A model generated the notes under the pieces. The model ran no database searches, was not told the DNA's origin, and saw nothing but the letters and a program-made list of their open reading frames with translations. Shown here piece after piece: positions 1 through 9,945 of a DNA stretch of 64,000 nucleotides (position 1 is its first letter; each line of letters begins with the position of its first letter). The stretch spans positions 124,001-188,000 of the forward strand of contig JAACMV010000027.1 of the NCBI GenBank assembly GCA_010909725.1, in the 5' to 3' direction. The position numbers and the translations under genes are program-made. Origin of the DNA: Picochlorum sp. 'celeri'. Taxonomy: Eukaryota > Chlorophyta > Trebouxiophyceae.

Positions 1-702
1 TTAAAGGTTAAAAGTAGTTCAAAACTGAATATGGTCAAGGAGATAACGTTGACAAGGGAGAAAATAAACATCAAGGGGGTGGATTTTGGCGACTGCGTTG
101 CCAAGCCAACATCAAAACGAGTGGGATACATTAGAATTGCCAGTTTTAGTAAGAAAACGGCCGAAAAGGTTCGAGAAGTCATAGAAGATTTGAAAAATAA
201 AAATGTCGAGTACTACGTTCTCGATATAAGAAACAATGGAGGAGGAGTGTTTGCTGCTGGTATTGAGGTTGGCAGGATGTTGATTGACACTGGGGATTTG
301 GTACTTATTGCTGATAGCGACGGAGTGAGGGATGTGTACGAGGCCGAGGGCGAGGCTTTGGACACAAAGACGCCCATGATTGTATTGGTGAACAAAGGTA
401 CCGCAAGCGCGAGCGAAGTACTGGCAGGTGCTTTGAAGGACAATAAGAGAGCCACCATTGTTGGAGAGAACACCTTTGGAAAGGGATTGATTCAGACACT
501 CGTGGAACTCTCGGATGGCTCGGCAGTGACGGTTACCGTGTCCAAATATCAAACACCGAATGGTATTGACATTAATAAGAAGGGGATCGAACCTGATGTT
601 AGATTGACCGGGGAGGAACTGGAGCAAATCCCTCTAGGTCCAGACAAGTTTTGCACATTCATCACTGGCGATGAGCCACTCGTTGACAAGATATTGGCCT
701 AA
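1..702 (+). CDS. CTPA: C-terminal processing peptidase (CtpA type, family S41), 5' partial
   Basis: This is the C-terminal part of a carboxyl-terminal processing peptidase. Plastid members trim the precursor of photosystem II protein D1 in the thylakoid lumen. The frame is open to base 1, so the transit peptide and most of the PDZ domain lie outside the window, and the ATG at 31 is internal. Visible are the end of the PDZ region, the LDIRNNGGG segment, the catalytic serine region GTASASE, the catalytic lysine about 25 residues later in FGKG, and the closing KYQTPNG motif. The next gene ends head-on 34 bases after the stop. The family is secure from the Ser/Lys motifs; plastid location is inferred from the family. 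Confidence 0.9.
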   Translation, partial: LKVKSSSKLNMVKEITLTREKINIKGVDFGDCVAKPTSKRVGYIRIASFSKKTAEKVREVIEDLKNKNVEYYVLDIRNNGGGVFAAGIEVGRMLIDTGDLVLIADSDGVRDVYEAEGEALDTKTPMIVLVNKGTASASEVLAGALKDNKRATIVGENTFGKGLIQTLVELSDGSAVTVTVSKYQTPNGIDINKKGIEPDVRLTGEELEQIPLGPDKFCTFITGDEPLVDKILA

Positions 703-736
703 TCCTTTTTTTTTCTCTACGTTACAGTGTACAAAT

Positions 737-1698
737 TCATTCATCAGGAAATAATGTTTTTTCAATGCTGGATATTTTAAGACGAATCGATTTGATTCTT
801 GTGACCATCTCTTCAGTTGTCCCCTTTTGTTCTGGCGTGCTTGGCATGTTTGTCTTTCGTGACACAACAGGTGCCGAGACAACCTGGGCCTGATTTCCTA
901 ATTTTGGGCGAATTCGTTGATTCTCATGCAGTCTCAGCATTTCCAAAATACCCGCTGGTATTCCTATGTATTCTGCTGCAATTTGAATCGCCTTGGAGAT
1001 GTGCAGCATGGCTTCAAGCTTTTGTGGCTCCTCTGAATCCATACTCCCCTCCAAGCGTTTGATCTGATCCGCAAGTTCCGCTACTACAGATCCAGGAGTA
1101 GCAGTATCATGCACCCGACCTCGGGCGGACGGAGCAACTTGCCTTTTCAAATCCATCTGCTTCTGCCTGCTTGGTTCAGGAGTTTGCTGTGTATGCGCAC
1201 TGCCCCGCGCAGTCATAGGACTCTTCACACCAGGTGAATTTGAAAATTGAGAAACTCTAGACGTCATCATCCCTCTCGCGTGCCCTGGATTGTACCGAGG
1301 CGTCAACAAGACATCTTTGTACGACCCACCTGCACAAACACCGACCCCGGCCACCTCATGCACGATCAACACACACGTGTGACACATTTCTATATGTACT
1401 ACATACCTGTTATTCTTCCATATTCAATTCGCGTGGGCTGGGCCTCCGATGCCTGAGAGGAGGAGACAACTCTCGCGGTCGAACTTTCTATGACCCCACT
1501 ATTGCCTGGCTTTTGCTCCCTCTTTCGGTGAAAGCTCCCATCTTTATTCCTATTTCGAGCCGTATGAGAATTCCTAAACTGTTCATTGGCCCCATCTGTC
1601 CCTAAACCACCTTCCGACGGAGTTGGGCCAAGCTTCAAGGAGGGAACAAGGGGAGCCCTTCCTTTCTTCCCTGATCTCTTCATATCTTCCCGACCCAT
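737..1698 (-). CDS. Hypothetical two-exon protein
   Basis: Two frames join cleanly into one 294-residue protein: exon 1 is 1407-1698 and exon 2 is 737-1329. The 77-base intron has donor GTATGT and acceptor TTTGTGCAG, and both exons are in phase 1 at the junction. The start is the ATG at 1698. The protein is basic at its N-terminus and rich in Ser, Thr and Pro, including TPRYNPG and SPG motifs. Its C-terminal half looks helical, with a stretch around VVAELADQIKRLEG and another near the end (MVTRIKSIRLKISSIEKTL). I do not recognise a family. It is divergent from the UDP-galactopyranose mutase gene and convergent with CtpA. The phase match makes a real gene likely; the function is unknown. Confidence 0.6.
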
Positions 1699-1823
1699 TG
1701 CATAAAATTATCAATTATAACTGTAGAGAGTGGCTACTGCAGCATATATCAAGACCTTCGATCAGAGTCTAATCGACCTTTGAAATCTGCTCTGGAAAGG
1801 GACTTGTATGCCACATCGAAGAC

Positions 1824-3558
1824 ATGAATCATTCATGGTCAAAAGGAAACGTACTATAGGTTCCAAATATATGTTGAAATAAAGTAAATTCATAATTTAA
1901 GGGATCCAATCAAGGGAATATGGCCAAAAGACACACGGTCCGTTTCTGCGTGATCTGACATTCACAGTACTACCTTGATTCTTCGCATTCAAGGGCGATA
2001 TATGTTCTAATGATAAGAAAAGTGCATCGTATGTAATATATGGCGTATCTCTTGGTTGTAGGAGGTTGGAGTGCTTATTCTCGGGTCTGGACCAACAGGA
2101 TTGGGTGCAGCAACTCGTTTGAATCAACTGGGGAAGACGGATTGGTTACTAGTAGATAAAGAAAAAGAAGCCGGTGGATTGGCATGCACTGATGTGACCC
2201 CAGAGGGGTTTCTATTTGATATGGGAGGGCATGTCATTTTCTCTCACTACCAGTACTTTGATGAACTTTTGGATGAAGCACTGGGGTCTGGATCTGATTC
2301 TTGGAATACTCATGAGAGAGTGAGTTATGTTTGGCTGAAGAATCGTTGGGTGGCGTACCCATTTCAGAATAACATCTCTGCATTGGACAAGGAAGATCAG
2401 GTGACGTGTCTGAGTGGGGTGGTGGAGGCTAAAGTTGCGAATGCCATGGCGACGTCCAAGCCAAATAATTTTGATGAATGGATTTTGCGAGTGATGGGGG
2501 AAGGGATTGCGAATATCTTTATGAGGCCGTATAATTTCAAAGTGTGGGCTGTCCCAACGACTGAAATGCAGTGTGATTGGTTGGGGGAGAGGGTAGCAAC
2601 CGTGGACGTGGATCGAGCTATTTCAAATGTCATCCATGGGAAAGAGGATGCGGGTTGGGGACCGAATGCTGTCTTCAGGTTTCCTAAGAAGGGCGGCACA
2701 GGAGCTATTTGGAAGGGTGTGGCAGATTTGTTGCCTAAAGAACGGCAATTGTATGGAGCAGAAGCAGTATCTATTGATAAGGAAAACAAAATCGTTAGCT
2801 TCAAGGATGGATCTACGATTAAATATGGACATCTTATTTCCACGCTTCCACTGGATATTATGCTCCGTTGGACTGGAGATGGAGCATTGGCAGATGGGTT
2901 GACATATTCATCGTCCCACATTGTCGGTGTGGGTATTAGGGGGTCGTGTCCTCATGGGAAAAAGTGCTGGTTGTATTTCCCTGAGGACAACTGTCCTTTC
3001 TATCGAACAACGGTGTTTTCCAATTACGCGGAAGGTAATTATCCTAAAGAAACAGTGAGGCTATCAACAGTGTGCATGGGAGATGGAAGAGCAGCAGAGG
3101 ACGGCGCAGACAAGGAAGGGCCGTACTGGTCATTGATGTTTGAAATATCAGAGTCAAAGTGGAAGCCTGCAGATCAGAGCGACGTCTCTCTGGGTGGAAA
3201 TGTGTGGCCACGTGTGGTGTTGGATACCTTGCTGGGTGCAGTTGCCACCAACCTTGTGTCACCAGATGACGAAATTGTTTCCATTTATCACAGGAGATTG
3301 GAGCATGGATATCCAACGCCATCATTGAATCGTGATACCGTGCTTGAGCAAGCACTTCCAAAATTAAGGGAGCACAGCATTTGGAGCAGAGGGAGATTTG
3401 GTTCATATAAATATGAAGTGGCAAATCAGGATCACAGTCTCATGCTGGGAGTGGAGACTGTAGACAATATATTGTTTGGTTGTCACGAAATGACACTCCA
3501 GCATCCAAATATCGTGAATCAAAAGAAAAATACAGATTTATTATACAGCAGTATTTAA
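1824..3558 (+). CDS. GLF: UDP-galactopyranose mutase, eukaryotic type
   Basis: This flavoenzyme converts UDP-galactopyranose to UDP-galactofuranose, the donor for galactofuranose in glycans. The main exon is 2062-3558, entered through acceptor GGTTGTAG; it carries the FAD motif LGSGPTGLGAA, then GGLACTDVTPEGF, DMGGHVIFSH, YPFQNNI, FMRPYNFKVWAVPTT, GPNAVFRFP, KGGTGAIW, YFPEDNCPFYR, HGYPTP and SRGRFGSYKYE. These match the eukaryotic (fungal and protist) enzymes closely, not the bacterial ones. A short first exon at 1824-1850 (donor GTACTA, phase 0) would give the start MNHSWSKGN; this exon is an inference. The product would be 507 residues without a signal peptide, so cytosolic. Its stop overlaps the stop of the convergent MUG gene. 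The family is very secure; only the first exon is uncertain. Confidence 0.93.
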
Positions 3559-4564
3559 AGTATTTCACCAGCACGTCTTCTTTTTGTTCTGTTTTTGCAT
3601 ACCAATGTTCTCGGATGTTCAATTTCTGAAAGTCTGCGAGCAAGCCTCTGCCAGGGCTCTATTCTAGCATGTCGAGTCATTGCCGCTGCGCCTGATGTGG
3701 AAGGGAGAACCCATACCTCTGTTTTGCTGGTATCAAGTGGCCATCCCCTTGGTAAGACAAACTGTCTTCCAAATTGCACCTTTTCTGGACATACCGAAGC
3801 CAGGATCACTTTTCTGTCTTGATCCAGTCGTTCTTCATTGCCATCTCGATCCCGACCTTTCTTTCGCTTCCGTGACTCAAACAGCTGAACAAACTGCTTC
3901 ATTCCAGCAAATGCCAAGAGACTAGGGCATCCGCAGGCTGAACAGCAGCACTCTAATTCTTCGCACGTGTTTTCACATATTTCTCTCAATGTATTATAAA
4001 ATGGCCCCCTCCAATGCTCATATATATGTTTTCCGCTAAATGTACTACTATGTGTTCCCTGCACTCCACCACCAACGTCAGTAAATCCTATGCCATACAG
4101 GCGAGGCATCAGCACATCCTGTTCACAAGACATTACAGTATCTGTATCCACTATTGACGTTTCTTGTAGAATTCTCCACATCCAATTATTAGGGTTGGCA
4201 TAATAGTGCCCTCGATTCCAACTAGTCTCGCTTGGATTATGACCCACAATCAATAATCTCAGAGCAATTGGAGCAGCCTTGCCATCTTTTACGCAATCGC
4301 TTTTATACAATACCCTAGGAAAACCGTGCTTCTGGGTAGTGTCTGGGTGTCCTTCATAAGACCCCTTTGTCTCAGAAGAAGTGCTGCAGTGTTTCTCCTT
4401 TGGTTTCTTGTTGTCTCCAGGTGAGCAGCGAATCGGCCGAGAGCCAAAGGCAAAGCGCTGAAATGGCAGTTTTCAATCATCATATATGTTTGTTTTACAT
4501 CGTTTTAAGCATGTAATGTCTGAATAGTCCGTACCTCAAAGACATTGTCACCGTTGCTGCCCAT
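3555..4564 (-). CDS. Uracil/thymine-mismatch DNA glycosylase (MUG/TDG family)
   Basis: This family removes uracil or thymine from mismatched DNA in base excision repair. I read two exons: 4535-4564 (start MGSNGDNVFE, donor GTACGG) and 3555-4457 (acceptor CCATTTCAG), phase 0, with a 77-base intron, giving 310 residues. After a basic N-terminus (RFAFGSRPIRC) comes the motif LLIVGHNPSETSW, whose Asn is the family's catalytic position, then GHYYANPNNWMWR, the MPRLYGIGFTDV segment and the second motif VLPSTSGAAA. A charged insert (KRKKGRDRDGNEERL) and a basic tail are not typical of bacterial Mug. The frame of the second exon has no good internal ATG near its domain, which supports the tiny first exon. 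Family secure; exact mismatch preference unknown. Confidence 0.8.
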
Positions 4565-4644
4565 GGATTTTCAAATGCTATTCAGTCCATGTAGCGATGG
4601 TCATCACCCATGCTATTTTCAGCTCTGATAATACAAATCATACA

Positions 4645-5047
4645 TCAAAATTTGCTCAAAAATACACGATGACGGAGGTATTCCATTTGTTTTTTAGGCA
4701 AGGAGTTGCTCTTAATTAAAAAGGGAGAAAAGAAGAAGAAAGGTATCAGGTCTCGGTCAAGCAAGTCGGGGATTCGGTCGCATCGCATGCCCACTCAATG
4801 ATTGGGCATCATGCATGCCTCTCGCAGGCTCTTAAAAAGGCCTTTAGGTTTGGATGTGCAATCGTGCTACATGAAGGGCTGATACTGATTTGAACAAAAT
4901 TTAAAAATTTACCTGTTTCATTCGGTTGATAGTGGCCATTGGACGTCCAATTGCCTGATCACTGTATGCTGGAGGCTTGTTGTTGTTCTCGAAAGCCAAG
5001 GTGCGTAAAAATGCCACTGGAGTGGTACGATTGGGAGTTTTGGCCAT
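4645..5047 (-). CDS. Small hypothetical protein, two exons
   Basis: An ATG at 5047 opens a 45-codon exon (4913-5047) that begins MAKTPNRTTPVAF and ends MATINRMKQ at a donor GTAAAT. A second exon at 4645-4710 (acceptor TTAATTAAG, 202-base intron, phase 0) would end the protein after 66 residues (SNSLPKKQMEYLRHRVFLSKF). Another acceptor further on (TTATCAGAG) is also possible, so the tail is uncertain. The first exon looks coding because of its balanced composition and clean boundary. The protein is small and basic without a membrane segment. I do not recognise it. Confidence 0.4.
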
Positions 5048-5806
5048 TAAATATGTTTTGAGTGGTATATATTGGGTCTATTTGTGTGTGTTTGGGCGAT
5101 TGGGTGCAACGGGGCTGAAAAGGTAGGTGCACCAAAGCGATCGATTGTTCTTCCGGATACGCTGTAGCGTGTTGGATATTTCCACGAGTGGGAAGCCCAA
5201 TGCTCCTCACTATCGTATAAGGTTTCTTATAAGAACATAAAGTCATGTCCTTTCATCAATCAGCACTGGTTTTGGGAAAAGTGGCGTCCAGTTTGTGGGG
5301 CTGCCAACTCAGCCTGTGGAAGGGGGACGTGAGAAGGACCGTATAGTAGCAACAGCTCCGAGCATGTTTTCGCGCCACGCTGGGCCGGACAAATAAGCCA
5401 ACATCATTTCATATTATGTGGGAAGTAAATGGACGCCTCGGGCGGGGATGGGTTTGTGGTGGCGTGCTGCGGTGAGGTCCTCAGAGTTGGAGGGGGCAGA
5501 AATGAGCTTGTTCACAAGGGATGGGCACTTGTGACCAGTGAACAGCACACGCGCTGATCAGGTCAAAATCTCGTTGCCACACACATAATTTCTATCTCGT
5601 GTGTGCCTCTTGGGATATACAATTGTATTTTATAATTGTACAAGTATTGTGCAGGCAAGGGTGTGATGATCCAAACTCAAAACTGAAGACGTGGCTCAAT
5701 CAATCCTCTGTTTGAAACATCTTGACGTCGAGATTAGGAAGATTGATTTCATTACCGTACACGACAGAACCTATTGTTGGTTGATACGAGTGCCTACATA
5801 CCTACA
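5048..5806 (+). other. Intergenic region upstream of the beta-helix gene
   Basis: This stretch of about 760 bases lies between two divergent genes. It contains no convincing coding frame, repeat or RNA gene. It presumably holds the promoters of the small gene on the minus strand and of the secreted protein on the plus strand. Confidence 0.5.
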
Positions 5807-7948
5807 ATGACAAGGAAAATCTACACAAATTCTGTGTTGTATGCTTGTGCTGGAGCACTCATATTTCTTGGGTGCTCTGTAGCGTCACTTATTGGATCTC
5901 CATCATTTGAGAAAAGCCTGACGTTTGGCTCATCTGGATGGTCTTCCAGAAAATTGTTGCAGCATGAGAGGTCTCTTTCCCAGGTGTTTGATGCAGCTTT
6001 AGGTATTGCTGAAGCCCCAGCTGGATTCCATCTACCTCTGGTGGATGAGTTTATTGCAAAGTCAAACGAAATGAATAAGAGCCCTCCACCACCTCCAAGT
6101 AGCCCTCCTCCACCTCCTCCACCACCTCATCCGGCGCGGTACGAAATGTGCCAAGGAATACCGCACAAGCGGTATATATTTGCAGAGAGTCTTGGAGAAA
6201 TCAAGCTTGCGTTAAAGAATGCGCAACCAGGGGATCTTATCGAAGTAAAATCAGGCATTTACTTCCAGGGATCAGGAGCAGGGAAATCTTCCATCATTCC
6301 CCCAGACTTGAGTGTTGACGAGAGGGGAAATGCAACAGCAAATAGGATTGATCCTCGTGAAAAGTCTCTCAAATCAAAAATTATGTCGAATGACAATGGT
6401 GAGGGGGATAAAGTTGAGGATCCAATGGATTTGTATTATGAATTGGAAATGTATGGGTACGGCAGAATTGAAGAGGATGTACCTGTTCCTGCTCCAGCGC
6501 CACAGCCAGCCCCAGAGCCAGCGCCACAGCCAGCGCCACAGCCAGCGCCACAGCCTGCGCCCAAGCCTGCTCCAAAACCAGCTCCCAAGCCTGCACCCAA
6601 GCCTGCACCCAAGCCTGCTCCAAAACCAGCTCCCAAGCCTGCGCCCAAGCCTGCGCCCAAGCCTGCTCCAAAACCAGCACCCAAGCCTGCTCCAAAACCA
6701 AGCCCCACTTCTGATGAAATCCCTGCAAAGGGGCCTGCTCCAGAGCCAACCAAGGATGAAATCCCATCAAAACCTACGATAGAGGAGGAGGAAGAAGCAC
6801 CAGTACCAGAAATGGACTATGAGGACAGGTATGAGGACGAAGATGTTGCAGATCCAGAAGCTCCTGTTCTAGACCCAACATCTCCCAAGCCACCCCCTTC
6901 ACCTAGACCAGATGGTCCAAGCAGAGGCCCGTGGGTAGCACCATCAGGCTTTATAGATAACTTGCATGGAACTGTTGAAGAGCCAATCACACTGTGTGGC
7001 CCAAAGACAGCAGTGTTCGATGGTTCCAACGGTGATGGTGGACTGTCTTCTGCAGCTATGAGGGTGATTCGTTCATCGCATGTACGGGTGAAGGGTTTCA
7101 CACTGCAAAATGCTCTCAAGGGCCTTGATGTACAGCAGACAAACTCCTCAGAATTCTCAAACATCACCACACGGTATACGCTTCAAGAAGGCATTAGACT
7201 TCGTTACAACTCGACGTACAACGAGGTGACCGGATGCAATATTTCGTATACAGGCTTCTTGTGGGTGGGAATTGGAGAGGGGATGTACGTGGGGACAAGC
7301 ACCAAGAACAGTATTGCCAGAAATCTCCCAGAAGATAGATCAGATTTCAACAAGATAACATACAACCATTTCTGGGAAGGTATCACGGCTGAGAATATTG
7401 ATCTTAAAGAATTTACAAGTGGAGGGATTGTTGCAAACAACACGTTCAATGGTTCCGCAATAGCTGGGCTGAACGGGGCAATTGCATGGGTTGCAATCAA
7501 AGGAAACAACTATACTGTTGTGAACAATACCGGTAGCGGTACTCTCCCTGGAGGACAAGGATTTAGAGTTCTTTTGAAACATGAAGGGCTCGCTGAAGAA
7601 AATATTGTCCTGAATAATACATGCTCAAACTTCAAACCTGGGTCATATTGTGTGTTCATTGATCCTCGAGCAAAGAGAACTCTGGTCAACTGCGACAACA
7701 AAAGGTCAGACGAGGCACTGTCTTCACCAGAAAAGATGACCATGGCATTTGATTCTAGCTCGAGGGTATGCAACTGCAATATAGATACTGTCTGTTTGAC
7801 CCGCAGCTCTGAGAATAGAACTGTGTTCCTCAAGTCGGCTCGTGGCCCAACATCTTCAGAGTATGTGAGGCAGTTCTTTTCCAATGGATATCCAGTTTCA
7901 GATGCGCCTATGGATGAACCTGATGAATTTAGGCCAAGTTGGGATTAA
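5807..7948 (+). CDS. Secreted right-handed beta-helix protein with SPPP and KPAP linkers
   Basis: This single-exon gene encodes 713 residues. The ATG at 5807 precedes a hydrophobic segment (about residues 10-30), read as a signal peptide or anchor. Residues about 90-110 are a Ser-Pro(n) linker. Then comes a short strand segment with LKNAQPGDLIEVKSGIY, the usual first coil of pectate-lyase or chondroitinase-B-like beta-helix enzymes. Instead of continuing, the chain is interrupted by an acidic stretch and a PAPQ/KPAP tract (about 225-300), a second acidic stretch and more Pro. The helix resumes from about residue 385 with repeated GIRLRYN, NNTFNG and NNTCSNF turns and many N-glycosylation sequons. 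It is probably an extracellular polysaccharide-binding or -cleaving protein. Catalytic residues cannot be assigned from sequence alone. Confidence 0.75.
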   Translation: MTRKIYTNSVLYACAGALIFLGCSVASLIGSPSFEKSLTFGSSGWSSRKLLQHERSLSQVFDAALGIAEAPAGFHLPLVDEFIAKSNEMNKSPPPPPSSPPPPPPPPHPARYEMCQGIPHKRYIFAESLGEIKLALKNAQPGDLIEVKSGIYFQGSGAGKSSIIPPDLSVDERGNATANRIDPREKSLKSKIMSNDNGEGDKVEDPMDLYYELEMYGYGRIEEDVPVPAPAPQPAPEPAPQPAPQPAPQPAPKPAPKPAPKPAPKPAPKPAPKPAPKPAPKPAPKPAPKPAPKPAPKPSPTSDEIPAKGPAPEPTKDEIPSKPTIEEEEEAPVPEMDYEDRYEDEDVADPEAPVLDPTSPKPPPSPRPDGPSRGPWVAPSGFIDNLHGTVEEPITLCGPKTAVFDGSNGDGGLSSAAMRVIRSSHVRVKGFTLQNALKGLDVQQTNSSEFSNITTRYTLQEGIRLRYNSTYNEVTGCNISYTGFLWVGIGEGMYVGTSTKNSIARNLPEDRSDFNKITYNHFWEGITAENIDLKEFTSGGIVANNTFNGSAIAGLNGAIAWVAIKGNNYTVVNNTGSGTLPGGQGFRVLLKHEGLAEENIVLNNTCSNFKPGSYCVFIDPRAKRTLVNCDNKRSDEALSSPEKMTMAFDSSSRVCNCNIDTVCLTRSSENRTVFLKSARGPTSSEYVRQFFSNGYPVSDAPMDEPDEFRPSWD
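6484..6703 (+). repeat. In-frame PAPQ/KPAP minisatellite
   Basis: Tandem 12-base units encode PAPQ and then KPAP about seventeen times. Higher-order units containing AAGCCTGCTCCAAAACCAGC recur at least four times with almost no change, which points to recent expansion. The tract is in frame inside the beta-helix protein. Confidence 0.9.
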
Positions 7949-8306
7949 AGTGGTCTATTTCTCTCTCTGATTGACGCATCAAGACTCCACTCATCAATCA
8001 ATTCCCCCACCCAAGAATGTGCCCAAGCCAATTATGATGCATCATATGCTGATGATCAATCTATGAAAGACACGTTGATATGGAATATACATATGTTTTA
8101 TACACTTCGGATATTTTGTTTATTTGTAAGGTCTCAAGAAAAGAAACAACTGATGGCATTTGTCACAGCAACTGCTCCCAAGAGTGGGAATCAGTTCCAA
8201 GTCATTTGGCCAACAAGCAGGGGCAGAGCATTGTCTGCAGAACTGAAACATGGTCGCAGCAAATCAATGGCATTGTATTTATAATCTGATTTAATATATT
8301 TTCTCA
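7949..8306 (+). other. Intergenic region, nothing recognised
   Basis: These 358 bases separate two genes on the same strand. They must hold the 3' UTR of the beta-helix gene and the promoter of the SOUL gene. No conserved element was seen. Confidence 0.4.
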
Positions 8307-9014
8307 ATGATATTGGGGGAGATCGCGAACAGGAGGCACATATCCGTGCGACTGCCCAAAACATGTGGCAAGGTACCCACAAACGTAGTCCGGCTGCTGG
8401 GCCATAGATTGCCACGGAGAAGAAGAACGCAAGCTGATGGTAACTATTCTAGTATATCGATACGATGCGAGACCTCAATGGTCCCCTTCACCCCGATTGA
8501 AAAGAAAGACAGCTATACGTTGAGGTTGGTCCAACCTCATCCAGTGGCAGTAACACAGTACAGCTCCAGAGGGGATGGATATCTGGCATTAGGAGCGTAT
8601 ATGAGTGGAGACAACGATAGCAGCGAAAAATTTCCAGAGACACATCCCATCGTCATGACGTACAGGAAAACGAAGAATGGCTACAGGAAGACAATGCAGG
8701 TGTATCTGGATGGGAGCAGCAGGACCCCTCCTTTGCCAAAAAATCAGAGCGTGTACCTCGATATAGCCGGAGGTGAGGTGATCGCTGCTAAGAAATTTGA
8801 GGGGAATGCGACGCAAGAGGTATGCGAGAGAACCCTGAAGGAATTGCTCCAAGACCTTGAGGAAGATGGCTTGGGTGTTGCATCATCCTTCAAAACCTCG
8901 GGTGATGTTAGTGATGATGGCTCTGGTTCTATTGATTTCCAGCTAGCGCAGTATGGCCCATTGCATTCTTTATCTCCAAGATTAAACGAGATATGGGTCA
9001 AAGTGAAAATTTAA
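8307..9014 (+). CDS. SOUL-family heme-binding protein
   Basis: SOUL/HEBP proteins bind heme or other tetrapyrroles; plant members occur in cytosol and plastids. The gene is one exon of 235 residues from the ATG at 8307. The first 50 residues are rich in Arg, Leu and Ser (HRLPRRRRTQADGNYSS), as in an organelle-targeting peptide. The SOUL core follows: SYTLRLVQPHPVAV, an ALGAYMSG segment, HPIVMTYRK, a strand with KTMQVYLDG and PLPKNQSVYLDIAGGEVIAA, then the helix TQEVCERTLKELLQDLEEDGL. The C-terminal strand ends LNEIWVKVKI. The pattern fits the family well. Tetrapyrrole binding and organelle targeting are inferred from the family. Confidence 0.7.
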   Translation: MILGEIANRRHISVRLPKTCGKVPTNVVRLLGHRLPRRRRTQADGNYSSISIRCETSMVPFTPIEKKDSYTLRLVQPHPVAVTQYSSRGDGYLALGAYMSGDNDSSEKFPETHPIVMTYRKTKNGYRKTMQVYLDGSSRTPPLPKNQSVYLDIAGGEVIAAKKFEGNATQEVCERTLKELLQDLEEDGLGVASSFKTSGDVSDDGSGSIDFQLAQYGPLHSLSPRLNEIWVKVKI

Positions 9015-9138
9015 TCGGACGTCTCTCCCATATGCCTGCCAACGTCTACTAGTAGTGGTTTGAAAGCTGCGCGAGCAAGAATGTAGCAAGATGTATGTAT
9101 TGTGATAGATTCAGTTAAATTTTGTATAAATATTTAAA

Positions 9139-9807
9139 ATGCTGCTACTCACGGGCCCAGAACATCGAGATACGTACGACAATGGCCTAGTCCTTATGGG
9201 TGGGAAGAAACGTGTGACTGTACACGAAGAGGGCAGTAGCGACACAAGACAAGGCACAGCATGGTGTGTATGGGATGGATCAATTGTGCTTGTTCGACAT
9301 TTCGAAGCAGCGTTTGTTCAGGGTACAGTGTCATGTCCTGACAGGATCCTTGAGCTGGGTGCTGGATGTGGAGTTGGTGGGTTGGCACTTGCAATCTTAT
9401 TCGAAAACGCAAAAGTTTGCTTGACGGATATCCCTGATGCGCTTGATAGCCTGAGTAGAAATGTTCACTTGAATCCAACGGTTGCTTCTCGAGTGTCTGT
9501 ATCTGCCTGTGATTGGACATGTCCTCCGCTTGACCTGCTACAGAAACCTTTTGATTTGGTCATTGCTGCGGATTGCGTTTGGCTTGAGGAGCTTGTGGAA
9601 CCATTTGTGAAGACAATGACACTTATATCTAAATACAATCCCACCTGTGTGTTTTTCCTGAGCTATCAGAGTAGGACTCGAAGAGTTGATAGGCTGTTGT
9701 TTGACTCCTTGAGGCGAAACAGGTTTGTCGTTGAGGAAGTAGACATGGTCAAGCATGAACCTCCGCGGGAAAAGATTCAATTATATCGATTACATACATA
9801 TGAATAG
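9139..9807 (+). CDS. METTL21-like protein (lysine) methyltransferase
   Basis: This 222-residue single-exon protein belongs to methyltransferase family 16, S-adenosylmethionine-dependent seven-strand enzymes that methylate lysines on chaperones and translation factors. Visible motifs are GTAWCVWDGSIVLVRHFE, motif I ILELGAGCGVGGLALA, the acidic end of strand 2 in VCLTDIPDALDSLSRNV, and the post-motif VIAADCVWLEELVEPFV in the position of the family's DxxY-type motif, followed by a strand VFFLSYQSRTRRVD. The ATG at 9139 immediately precedes the conserved region. Its last 45 codons and 3' flank are duplicated as a relic at 13756. Substrate unknown. Confidence 0.85.
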   Translation: MLLLTGPEHRDTYDNGLVLMGGKKRVTVHEEGSSDTRQGTAWCVWDGSIVLVRHFEAAFVQGTVSCPDRILELGAGCGVGGLALAILFENAKVCLTDIPDALDSLSRNVHLNPTVASRVSVSACDWTCPPLDLLQKPFDLVIAADCVWLEELVEPFVKTMTLISKYNPTCVFFLSYQSRTRRVDRLLFDSLRRNRFVVEEVDMVKHEPPREKIQLYRLHTYE

Positions 9808-9837
9808 ATGGCAGTGTTTTACATTGGCTATGCATTT

Positions 9838-9945
9838 CTATATTGACTGGCTGCGATACTCTGTTCTGGAACCACCAGCACTCACACCAGTGGATTACTG
9901 AGCAAGGGCTTTACACAATTGTGTACTGGATGAACACCTCATCCA
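9838..9945 (-). pseudogene. Relic of the ketol-acid reductoisomerase C-terminus
   Basis: On the minus strand this reads VSAGGSRTEYRSQSI followed by TAG, against [17 protein letters not shown] and stop in the intact gene ending at 13917. Going further into the gene the match continues with deletions to about 9945 (AGGGCTTT...GTGTACTGGATG versus AGAGCTTTGTGCACTGGATGG at 14038). The rest of the gene is absent. It adjoins the intact METTL21-like gene, mirroring the arrangement at 13756-13985. Confidence 0.8.

Noticed and set aside
4425..4450. Similarity to the start of U2 snRNA (TTTGGCTCTCGGCC on the minus strand)
   Set aside because: It is inside the MUG coding exon and the rest of U2 is absent.
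6436..6753. Long Gly/Ala frame on the minus strand opposite the KPAP tract
   Set aside because: It is the mirror of the repeat codons; the plus-strand frame carries signal peptide and beta-helix domains.
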